Below, in pieces: positions 9,235 to 16,157 of a stretch of 64,000 nt of DNA. The translations under genes were made by a program, and so were the position numbers. A model generated the notes under the pieces. That model did no database searches, was not told the origin of the DNA, and saw only the letters and a program-made list of their open reading frames with translations. Source of the DNA: Amycolatopsis pithecellobii (GTDB lineage: Bacteria; Actinomycetota; Actinomycetes; Mycobacteriales; Pseudonocardiaceae); contig NZ_WMBA01000026.1 in NCBI RefSeq assembly GCF_009707865.1, forward strand, positions 31,765 through 95,764, written 5' to 3'. Position 1 is the stretch's first letter. Each line of letters begins with the position of its first letter.

Positions 9235-10058
9235 TCCGCCACCCGGGGCCGGGGGTTGTACCGCGCAGCGATCCGGACGACAGCGAACGTGCCGAGCAAC
9301 ACCAGCACGGCCAGGCCGATACCGACGAACAACTTGTTTTTACTCGGCATCACCTGGTACGGCGCGCTGGCCATCGAGCCGACGTACAACGACGTCGAGC
9401 GGACCAGGCCGGTGCTTTCCAGCAGGGTCATGTGCCGCATCACGATATCCACCCCCTGCTGCGCGAAATCGCGGACCATATCGTTTTTGGTCTGTGCGCG
9501 GACGGTCGCGAGCAACATGAAAATGGTGCCGTGTGCCTCGCGGGTAAGGTTCGCCCAGGCGTCATCGGCGTCACGCCCCGTTTTCTCATGGATCTCCTGC
9601 TGCCATGACTGCTGCAATGGCGTCGGCGTTGTCGGCATGGCGACATTCAGTTTCGCTGCCACGCCGAGTACAGCCTCGTCGAGGATGTGGTGGTCGGTCA
9701 TCATTTGCTCCGCCGCGGTGCGGACTTTCGAGTTCGTGGTCCGCTGCGCGGTTTCGTCACTGGACGGCGCTTCCCACAGGTTCGCCCAGCGCACGTTGAT
9801 CAGCAGGTTCCGATCGTATTGCGACAACGGTCCCCATGGGGTGTCCCAAATGGACGTGTCCTGGTCCCCGGTGGTTCCCGGGTCCATGGCCGGGGCGTCA
9901 CCGGGAGACCCATGCCCGTGGGGTGACGGCGGAGTCTGCGCGGCTGCCGCGGGTGCGGTGACGGCGAACAGCACGAACGCCAGCGTGAGCACCGCGGACA
10001 ACCGGGTGACCAGGCCGGACGGCCGTGCCCCCACCGAATGCACAAAAGAAACAGCCAC
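9231..10058 (-). CDS. DUF4142 exported protein with C-terminal membrane anchor
   Basis: A 275-residue protein from a GTG at 10058 with AAGGAG upstream. A signal peptide ends near an AAAAQ site; the mature part has a His/Pro-rich linker, a helical DUF4142 (ferritin-like/PF13628-type) domain and a C-terminal transmembrane helix (LAVLVLLGTFAVV). The domain repeats the QxxMxDHxxL and WxxxxHGTIFMLL pattern of the family. The function of DUF4142 is not established. As first gene of the operon, coupled by ATGA to the membrane-ferredoxin gene, it is probably the extracytoplasmic part of the redox module. The 198-nt gap upstream (10059-10256) should hold the operon promoter; I see no clear hexamers in it. 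Confidence 0.85.
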   Translation of the reverse strand: MAVSFVHSVGARPSGLVTRLSAVLTLAFVLFAVTAPAAAAQTPPSPHGHGSPGDAPAMDPGTTGDQDTSIWDTPWGPLSQYDRNLLINVRWANLWEAPSSDETAQRTTNSKVRTAAEQMMTDHHILDEAVLGVAAKLNVAMPTTPTPLQQSWQQEIHEKTGRDADDAWANLTREAHGTIFMLLATVRAQTKNDMVRDFAQQGVDIVMRHMTLLESTGLVRSTSLYVGSMASAPYQVMPSKNKLFVGIGLAVLVLLGTFAVVRIAARYNPRPRVAE

Positions 10059-10256
10059 AAGCGTCTCCTTAACTGGAGCTTGGGGCCACACAGTATTGCC
10101 GCCATGGCTCGCCCGGAAGATCACGGGGAGAAGAGGCAACCGACCTTGGACAAACTTTCGGACAGCACGGAGCCCCGCGGCAATCGCCGGTGCCCGTGCA
10201 CCCCTCGATACGGGGAAGAACGGAGCGCGACGGATCCGAGTTCAGCCGACTTCGAA

Positions 10257-11006
10257 CTATTTTTCCGCCGGCATTCGCCGTGGTGGCGTGTGGATGTCGA
10301 AGTGCACGGTCGGCTGGACCAATGCGGAGTGCGGAAGACTGGTGGGCTCGATCAACCCGAGTTGCTCGAAGAATGTCAACCGCGCCGAAACCACCTGGTA
10401 AGGATTCGGTGCCATGACGTCATGCCAGATCGAGTAATGCCCGACGCCACCGGCACGTCGCCGGTACCAGCCGTCGGTGGGATGGGTCAGCAGCCGCAAC
10501 ATCCTGTCCACGTCGGGAAAACCGTCGAGCGCCCCGAGCGGCTCCCCGGTCGCGACCAGCTCGCAGTGACTTTCGCCCGAGACGTCGGACGCGCTCATCC
10601 GCCACCGGTCCGGCGCCGAGGAGATCCCGATCCGGCTGCGGGTCCACGGCATCCCCCACACCGTCCGCGGGATCGCGACGAGCGCGTGGTCGAGACTGGT
10701 GCCGAAGAACCAGACCCCGGTCGTGCCATACGCGCGCACGTAGGCGCGGTAGTTGATCTGCCCGCACGACATGGTGACCGCCGGGAGCCCGCGGAACCGG
10801 AAATCGCGGTCCTTGAACGCGACGGCGGAGATGAGCGCGGCGGTGGTGCCGTCTTCGAAGGTGAACGTTTCCGGTACGACGTGGGCCGGCAGGTGCCGGG
10901 CGAGTCCGGCGGGATCGACCCGGTAGCTCACGATGGCGAAGTCGTCGAGCTCGGTGGTGGCGTGGTACCAGCGAGGCGCTTTCCGCGGCGTGCCGGTGAA
11001 CGTCAT
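10257..11006 (-). CDS. Acetoacetate decarboxylase-fold protein (ADC/DUF2071-like)
   Basis: A 249-residue protein resembling the acetoacetate decarboxylase superfamily: an N-terminal substrate-pocket strand, YRVDPAGLARHLPAHV, then FRGLPAVTMSCGQINY and a GTTGVWFFGTSLDH stretch. True decarboxylases use a Schiff-base lysine; I cannot point to it with certainty, so the reaction is unassigned. It is divergent from the TetR gene at 11125 with a perfect palindrome between them, so it is the likely TetR target. The product may act on a small carboxylic or aromatic compound. Confidence 0.78.
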   Translation of the reverse strand: MTFTGTPRKAPRWYHATTELDDFAIVSYRVDPAGLARHLPAHVVPETFTFEDGTTAALISAVAFKDRDFRFRGLPAVTMSCGQINYRAYVRAYGTTGVWFFGTSLDHALVAIPRTVWGMPWTRSRIGISSAPDRWRMSASDVSGESHCELVATGEPLGALDGFPDVDRMLRLLTHPTDGWYRRRAGGVGHYSIWHDVMAPNPYQVVSARLTFFEQLGLIEPTSLPHSALVQPTVHFDIHTPPRRMPAEK

Positions 11007-11082
11007 GGATCCACGCTACGGAGATGATCACTCCCAACCCGGGGTCTTCCGGCCCCGTTTGGGGAAATCGTGCACGAACATC

Positions 11083-11106
11083 TTCATGCGAGTACACTCG
11101 CATGAA
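11083..11106. promoter_or_regulatory. Perfect inverted repeat, probable TetR operator
   Basis: TTCATGCGAGT and its exact reverse complement ACTCGCATGAA are separated by 2 bp (AC). The site lies 18 bp before the TetR start codon and 77 bp before the divergent decarboxylase-like gene, positioned to repress both. The length and symmetry suit a TetR dimer pair. Confidence 0.85.
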
Positions 11107-11124
11107 CAGAGTGCGGGAGGCAGG

Positions 11125-11733
11125 ATGACTTCGCTGGACACAGGCGGGCGGATCAACCAGAAGCGGCGGACCTACAACACGATCCTGCAGGCGGCGGCCG
11201 AACTGGTGCGGACCGGTCGCACGGTGACGATGCCCGAGGTCGCCAAGGCGGCGATGGTGTCCGAAGCCACCGCCTACCGGTACTTCCCGGACCTCGCGAC
11301 ACTGCTGCAGAAAGCCATGGCGGAACAGGAAAACGACCCGGCGGAGGCGCTCGCGGATGCCGGTGACTCCACGGACCCGGTCGCGCGGGTCGCCGCCGTC
11401 ACCGGCTACCTGATGCGGCACGTCGCACGGTTCCAGCAGCCGGTGCGCACCACGATCGCGGCGACGATCACCGACCCGGCCGGCGCCGTCGCCACCCGCC
11501 GCGGGTTCCGCTTCGAGCTGATCGACCTCGCGCTGGAACCGTGGGCCGCCACACTGCCCGGCGATCATCCCCGGCTGGCCCAGCTCAAGCGCGACCTGGC
11601 GATCACGATGGGCGCGGAGCCACTGTTCTGCCTGACCGATCAATGCGGGCTGGCCATCGAGGAGGCCATCACCAGCATCGTGCACACCGCGACCACACTC
11701 ACCCGCGCGGCGATGCGGGAAATCCAGGACTGA
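11125..11733 (+). CDS. TetR/AcrR family transcriptional regulator
   Basis: A 202-residue TetR protein. Residues 12-60 form the HTH: a helix TYNTILQAAAELVRT, then VTMPEVAKAAMVSEATAYRYF, the family's signature recognition helix ending in YRYF. The rest is a helical ligand-binding domain. ATG 11125 is chosen because GGGAGG lies at 11115-11120; the longer frame reading through the palindrome is rejected. Probably autoregulated through the 11083-11106 palindrome and controlling the divergent decarboxylase-like gene. Ligand unknown. Confidence 0.9.
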   Translation: MTSLDTGGRINQKRRTYNTILQAAAELVRTGRTVTMPEVAKAAMVSEATAYRYFPDLATLLQKAMAEQENDPAEALADAGDSTDPVARVAAVTGYLMRHVARFQQPVRTTIAATITDPAGAVATRRGFRFELIDLALEPWAATLPGDHPRLAQLKRDLAITMGAEPLFCLTDQCGLAIEEAITSIVHTATTLTRAAMREIQD

Positions 11734-12044
11734 GGGGTGTCGCGAAAGCGGCTTGCGTGCCGGTGCGGGTGGCGGCGCAAGCGCCGTGCGTGGTGAAAGA
11801 GCTCACGCGCGGTGATGCGGAGGATCACCGGTCCATCGGGGCACTCCTTGCCGACGAGCGACCTCGGGCCGGGCGCATCCGGGGCGTGATCACGCACACT
11901 CGAAGGGCGAGGCGCCGGCGAACCTTCCTGCATTGTCGGCGGAGCCGCCGCCCACAACGGTGTCGCGGCCGATGGGCCCCCTGACACTCCCCTGAAGGCG
12001 CACGCGCCGTCCGGGGGTGCCCATCCCTCCAGAGACCACCGGCC
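11734..12044. other. Gene-free convergent intergenic region
   Basis: A 311-nt stretch between the converging TetR and LuxR genes. It contains a small hairpin (CGGTGAT at 11810-11816 with ATCACCG at 11824-11830) that may end one or both transcripts, and otherwise G+C-rich imperfect repeats. The open frames across it have no codon structure or start signals I trust. Confidence 0.45.
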
Positions 12045-12665
12045 TCAGATGACGCCCGCGCGCATGGCATACGCCACCGCGTGCGACCGGTTGCGCAGAT
12101 GCAGCCGGCTGGTGAGCGCCGAGATGACGTTCTTCACGGTGCGCTCCGAGTAGGACAGGTTGCGCGCGATCTGCCCGGTGTCCAGACCGTCGGCGATGAG
12201 CCGCAGCACGCTGATCTCGCGCTCGGAAAGGCTCGATGCGGTCAGCCCGTTCGGCGCCAGTACCTCGCGGTGCAGCCACTCCGCCTGCTCGAGCAGCCGG
12301 CCCAGCAGGTCCGGCGGGATGTCCGCACCCTCCGCCGCGGCGGCCTGGATGCTCGTCGCCAGTCGCTCGTTGGTCGTCGCGGCGCGCGGCACGATCGCCA
12401 CCACCCGGCACTCGACCGCGGTGAACAACTCGACTTCCTTGATCTCGTTGATCACCAGCACGATGGGGCGCTCGTACTCGGCAAGCTCGCGCAACGTGGC
12501 CACGGCATTGGTGGACAAGCGGTCGAACGCCGCGACCACCACATCGGCCTGCCCGCTCGCCAGGTCGCCCGCCACGGTCAGGCCCGGCCGGGACTGCACG
12601 TAGTTGACCAGGCCCGCGGTCGTGATCGGATCATCGGTGCGGACGGCCACCCGGACTCGCTTCAT
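12045..12665 (-). CDS. Orphan LuxR regulator with degenerate receiver (paralog 1)
   Basis: A 206-residue NarL/LuxR-type protein. The N-terminal ~125 residues resemble a receiver fold (RVRVAVRTDDPITTAGL) but where the phospho-acceptor aspartate should follow the DVVV strand the sequence reads DVVVAAFD, so phosphorylation is unlikely. The C-terminal LuxR HTH is intact (SEREISVLRLIADGL then YSERTVKNVISALTSRL). The ATG is preceded by GGAGG. It closely matches the proteins at 27884 and 27151 and, more distantly, the one at 58789, and shares an upstream 20-bp motif with two of them. No kinase is adjacent. Confidence 0.88.
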   Translation of the reverse strand: MKRVRVAVRTDDPITTAGLVNYVQSRPGLTVAGDLASGQADVVVAAFDRLSTNAVATLRELAEYERPIVLVINEIKEVELFTAVECRVVAIVPRAATTNERLATSIQAAAAEGADIPPDLLGRLLEQAEWLHREVLAPNGLTASSLSEREISVLRLIADGLDTGQIARNLSYSERTVKNVISALTSRLHLRNRSHAVAYAMRAGVI

Positions 12666-12711
12666 GGTTCCTCCAGCTCTGTCTAGCTTGACCAGAGTCT
12701 GGACGAGATGT

Positions 12712-12731
12712 CTTCACGGCGTCTCTAACGC
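12712..12731 (-). promoter_or_regulatory. Shared upstream motif, copy 1
   Basis: The plus strand reads CTTCACGGCGTCTCTAACGC, 46 nt upstream of the LuxR start at 12665. Related 20-mers precede the paralogous genes at 28501 and 59424 in the same orientation. It could be a promoter or an autoregulatory operator. Confidence 0.5.
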
Positions 12732-12848
12732 ATCTTGACGGCGCCGCACCCGGCTTGCCCGTTCAGGCAAATACCAGGCGAATTCCGGGCAACATGGGTA
12801 CGGCCGGGCAGCTCGGCTGCCCGGCCGTACCCGGTGAGGCGACTGCGA

Positions 12849-13463
12849 TCACGCCTTGATGTCCATCCCGGCCACGTACCAGAGGTCATCCTTCTTCTGC
12901 ACCTGCAGGCTCAGCTGGAACGAGCTGGTGTCACCCGTGGACTCGATGAGCTCGATGTCGCGAAGCGTCTTGTCGCCGACCTTGATATCGGTGTCGGGCA
13001 CCGTCGCCTTGCCGTCCTGTCCCTTGACGTCGTTCACCGTCACCTTCACCTCGGGCGGCAGCTTGACGCCTTGCTTCGTCGCCCACGCTTCGTGAAGCTG
13101 CTTCACCGCGTCGAAGCCGTCTCCGCCGCTCGCGCACAGCTTGTCCACATCGTCCCCGGGTTCGGCAGACACCACGGCGGTCGACCGGCACGCCTTGTCG
13201 TAGTCCCCCTTGAGTACCAGGGTGACCCAGGATGCGACGGCGGCGGACGCCGTCTTACCGCTACCCGGGGGCGTCGGTGGGGTCGCCTTCGCACTGGTGG
13301 TCTCCGCCTGCGCCGGCGCGGCCGACGTCGGCGCCGCGGCGGCACCGGTGACCTTCGTGCCGCACGCGGTCAGCGCCATCGCCACGGCGACCACGGCCAC
13401 GGCGAGCCGGCCGGCCTGCGGCACCCGCGTCTTGCGGACGGCCTTGACGCCTTTGTTGTTCAT
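12849..13463 (-). CDS. Lipoprotein of unknown function
   Basis: A 204-residue lipoprotein: a basic N-terminus, a hydrophobic stretch and the lipobox ALTAC with Cys34, followed by an Ala/Thr/Pro linker of ~40 residues and a compact domain (KTASAAVASWVTLVLKGD to the end) that ends in KKDDLWYVAGMDI, reminiscent of the NTF2-like/DUF4878-type cone fold where a C-terminal strand carries a WYV motif. Two cysteines in the domain (CRSTA, LCASG) may pair. It sits between a P450 and the orphan LuxR gene on the same strand. Surface location is probable; function is unknown. Confidence 0.82.
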   Translation of the reverse strand: MNNKGVKAVRKTRVPQAGRLAVAVVAVAMALTACGTKVTGAAAAPTSAAPAQAETTSAKATPPTPPGSGKTASAAVASWVTLVLKGDYDKACRSTAVVSAEPGDDVDKLCASGGDGFDAVKQLHEAWATKQGVKLPPEVKVTVNDVKGQDGKATVPDTDIKVGDKTLRDIELIESTGDTSSFQLSLQVQKKDDLWYVAGMDIKA

Positions 13464-13587
13464 CGGTACTCCTCATCACGGGTTTCGGTGGGGTCGCACT
13501 TGCGTGGATACACCCGGTACCAGTGGTTTCCGGTGCGATAGACCCTTTTGCCCCTGTTCGCTGCCCGTGCGTACGGAAATTGTGGAA

Positions 13588-14805
13588 TCACACGGCGACG
13601 GTGAGCGACTTCAAACCGCGGAAACCCGCATAGGAGTGCCATACCGGCTCCGGATCGGCGCACACTTCCAGCTCCGGAAACCGGTCCAGCAACGAGCGCA
13701 GCGCGATACCGGTCTGGACCCGGACCAGTCCGGCGCCGAGGCACCGGTGCAATCCCTCGCCCATGGCGAGATGCTTGGGGCGCCGCCGTACATCGAGGAC
13801 ATCCGGTTCCGGGAACTGCCCGGGATCCCGGTTGGCCGAACCGACGAACGGCAGCACCGGCTGTCCTTTTTCGATCCGGTGCCCGTGGTAGGTGAAGGAC
13901 TCGGCGGCGAGCCTGCCGATGTACTGCACCGGCGGGTCGAACCGCAGGAATTCCTCCACCGCCGCCGGCCACAGCCGCGGGTTCTCCCGCAGCAGCTCGC
14001 GTTGGTCAGGAAACTGTTGCAGGGCAAGGATTGCGGAGCCGATCAGGTGCCGGGAAGGTTCCAGCCCGGCGAACATCATGAGCACACACTGCGCACACGC
14101 ATCCGCCACGGTGAAGGAAAAACCGGGTTCCTGCCGTGCGAGCATCGTACCGAGCAGTGAACGTTCGGGAAATTTCACCATTTCGGCGGCCAGGGTTTCC
14201 AAATAGGACATCAGCGCCTGCGCACTGGCCCAGCCACGGCGGACGTCCTCGACGGTGATGTCGCTGGCGGCGAACAGGTAGGCGATGTCGTCGGCCCAAT
14301 GATCCAGTTGCGCGTAGTCCGACTCCGGTGCGCCCAGCAGGCGGGTGAACACCATGGCGGGCAACGGCCGCGCGAAATCGGCGACCAGATCCATTTTCGC
14401 CCGGCCGTCCCAACGGGACAGCAGGGTGTCAACGGAATCCTGGACGACCTCGGTGATCAGTGACCGGGTGAGTATACGGAAAACCCCGTCCATCGCCGCG
14501 CGCCGCAGCACATAGGAATCACCTTCGTGGAACGCGAACCAGGTCCGCAGAAACGCGACGAAATCAGTGAACTCGGCGCGCTGTTCCGGCCGGAGTGCCA
14601 GCACCGGCAGGTTCGCGCGGTTGTTCGTCAGCCGCGAATCGCGCAGCAGGGTCGCGGCATGCTCGTACGAGAACAGGATCCAGGAGCCGCCATACATCGT
14701 CGAACGGTGCACCGGCTCACGTTCGCGAAGTTCGTGGTAAATCGGGTAAGGATCGGTGAACAACTGGGAATTGCTGAAACTGAACGAGCTGAAATCGAAA
14801 GTCAA
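13588..14805 (-). CDS. Cytochrome P450 with atypical I-helix
   Basis: A 405-residue bacterial class-I P450. The haem loop MGEGLHRCLGAG gives the thiolate ligand Cys355, and VEEFLRF supplies the K-helix ExxR. The I-helix reads MMFAGLEPSRHLIG where most P450s have AGxDT or AGxET, so the threonine of the acid-alcohol pair is replaced by proline; oxygen activation may be altered or use a substrate hydroxyl. The start is TTG at 14805, with GGAG six bases upstream; no ATG or GTG gives a full N-terminus. The ferredoxin and reductase in this window belong to another operon, though they could serve it. Confidence 0.92.
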   Translation of the reverse strand: MTFDFSSFSFSNSQLFTDPYPIYHELREREPVHRSTMYGGSWILFSYEHAATLLRDSRLTNNRANLPVLALRPEQRAEFTDFVAFLRTWFAFHEGDSYVLRRAAMDGVFRILTRSLITEVVQDSVDTLLSRWDGRAKMDLVADFARPLPAMVFTRLLGAPESDYAQLDHWADDIAYLFAASDITVEDVRRGWASAQALMSYLETLAAEMVKFPERSLLGTMLARQEPGFSFTVADACAQCVLMMFAGLEPSRHLIGSAILALQQFPDQRELLRENPRLWPAAVEEFLRFDPPVQYIGRLAAESFTYHGHRIEKGQPVLPFVGSANRDPGQFPEPDVLDVRRRPKHLAMGEGLHRCLGAGLVRVQTGIALRSLLDRFPELEVCADPEPVWHSYAGFRGLKSLTVAV

Positions 14806-14910
14806 GACACGCTCCGGCTCATGTGGGGATGCGTCTTTCGGACGCTAACAGGGCTTTTCGGCCCCGTTTACCGACATGGCGAAGGTTTGACCAAGATTTG
14901 AGCGGGCTCC

Positions 14911-16146
14911 CTAGGCGTGGTCCGGCGCCTTTTCCCGGTCCGGCGAAGGGGGTTCCACGGGCCGGATGACCCGGCCACGGCGCCACTGACGGCGGTGGCC
15001 GGCCGGACCGATCCGCCGCCACAGCACCAGCACGAAGGCCAGCAGCAGCGCCACGAAAAGGCCGAGCACCACCAGCAGCGGGCCGACTTTGTCGAGCGGC
15101 TGCACCACGGGCGCGTGTGCCGGTTCGGCCTTCACGGTCCTGCCGGCATCACCGCTTTCCTCCGGCAGCACGGCGGAAACCGCGGCGACCGGATTCACCG
15201 TGCCCCAGCCCAGTTCCGGGTCGGGCAGTTTCGCGGCCGGGTGATCGGCGGTCACCTGCAGCCGGTGCCGCACCTGTGCCGCGCTGAGCCCCGGCCGGTA
15301 AGCACGGATGAGCGCCGCGGTGGCCGTCACGAACGGTGCGGCGTAACTGGTTCCGCTGCCCTGCCACTGCCCCGGCCCGCCCGGTCCGACGCTGACCACG
15401 TTCACGCCCGGTGCCACCAGACCGAGATACGGGCCCGTTTGGGAGAAATCCGCGCGCTGGCCCGCGGAATCGATCGCGCCGACCGCGATCACCGTGGGAT
15501 AGGACGCCGGATACGTCACCGGGTCACCGTTCTTGGCGCTGTTCGCCGCGGACGCGATCAGCACCACATCGCGCGATTCGGCGTACGCCACCGCATCCTG
15601 CAACGCGGGCAGTTGCACGGTCGTGCTCGCGGACACGTTGATCACCCGCGCCCCGCCGTCCACAGCGGCACGGATCCCGGTGGCGATCGAGGCGGCGGAC
15701 ACGTCGTCGGCGTTGTTGGCAACCCGGACCGGCAGAATCTGCGCCCCGGGGGCGACCCCGGTGAACCCGGTTCCGTCCAGCGGGGACGCGGCGATGATGC
15801 CGGCGACGAACGTGCCGTGCCCGAAACAGTCGCTGTTTCCCGTTCCCCCACCGGGATTGAGCACGTCGGTGCCTGCCTGCACGTGCCCGGCGAGCTGCGG
15901 CGTGTTCGCGTCGACCCCGGTGTCGACGACCCCGACGACGATGCCTGCCCCGTTGGTGAGCGTCCAGACCCGTTGTGGCGCAAGCTGTTGCTGCGCCCAC
16001 GGGACCGCGGGGTCACTGGCAGGCGGCTTGCCGAGGCAGGCCTGCTGCTGGCCGGACGGCAACGCCGGTTGGGCCAGCGCCGGTGCCGCCGGAGCCGTGA
16101 GCAGCACACTGAGCGCGACGGCGCCGGCCGCGAGGTACTTCCGCAC
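14911..16146 (-). CDS. mycP: Type VII secretion-associated serine protease mycosin
   Basis: A 411-residue subtilisin-family mycosin. A signal peptide ends near ALAQ (residue 25). The catalytic triad is visible: Asp75 in VVDTGVD, His110 in FGHGTFVAG and Ser in GTSYAAPF. Cys37 and Cys107 match the disulfide typical of mycosins. A Pro-rich linker precedes a C-terminal transmembrane helix (VVLGLFVALLLAFVLVL) and a short basic tail. Mycosins anchor at the ESX translocon and are needed for secretion. It lies 11 nt downstream of the large 16158-18977 gene, so the two are co-transcribed. None of eccB, eccC, eccD or a WXG100 gene is in the window. Confidence 0.95.
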   Translation of the reverse strand: MRKYLAAGAVALSVLLTAPAAPALAQPALPSGQQQACLGKPPASDPAVPWAQQQLAPQRVWTLTNGAGIVVGVVDTGVDANTPQLAGHVQAGTDVLNPGGGTGNSDCFGHGTFVAGIIAASPLDGTGFTGVAPGAQILPVRVANNADDVSAASIATGIRAAVDGGARVINVSASTTVQLPALQDAVAYAESRDVVLIASAANSAKNGDPVTYPASYPTVIAVGAIDSAGQRADFSQTGPYLGLVAPGVNVVSVGPGGPGQWQGSGTSYAAPFVTATAALIRAYRPGLSAAQVRHRLQVTADHPAAKLPDPELGWGTVNPVAAVSAVLPEESGDAGRTVKAEPAHAPVVQPLDKVGPLLVVLGLFVALLLAFVLVLWRRIGPAGHRRQWRRGRVIRPVEPPSPDREKAPDHA

Positions 16147-16157
16147 TGTTCGCTCCC

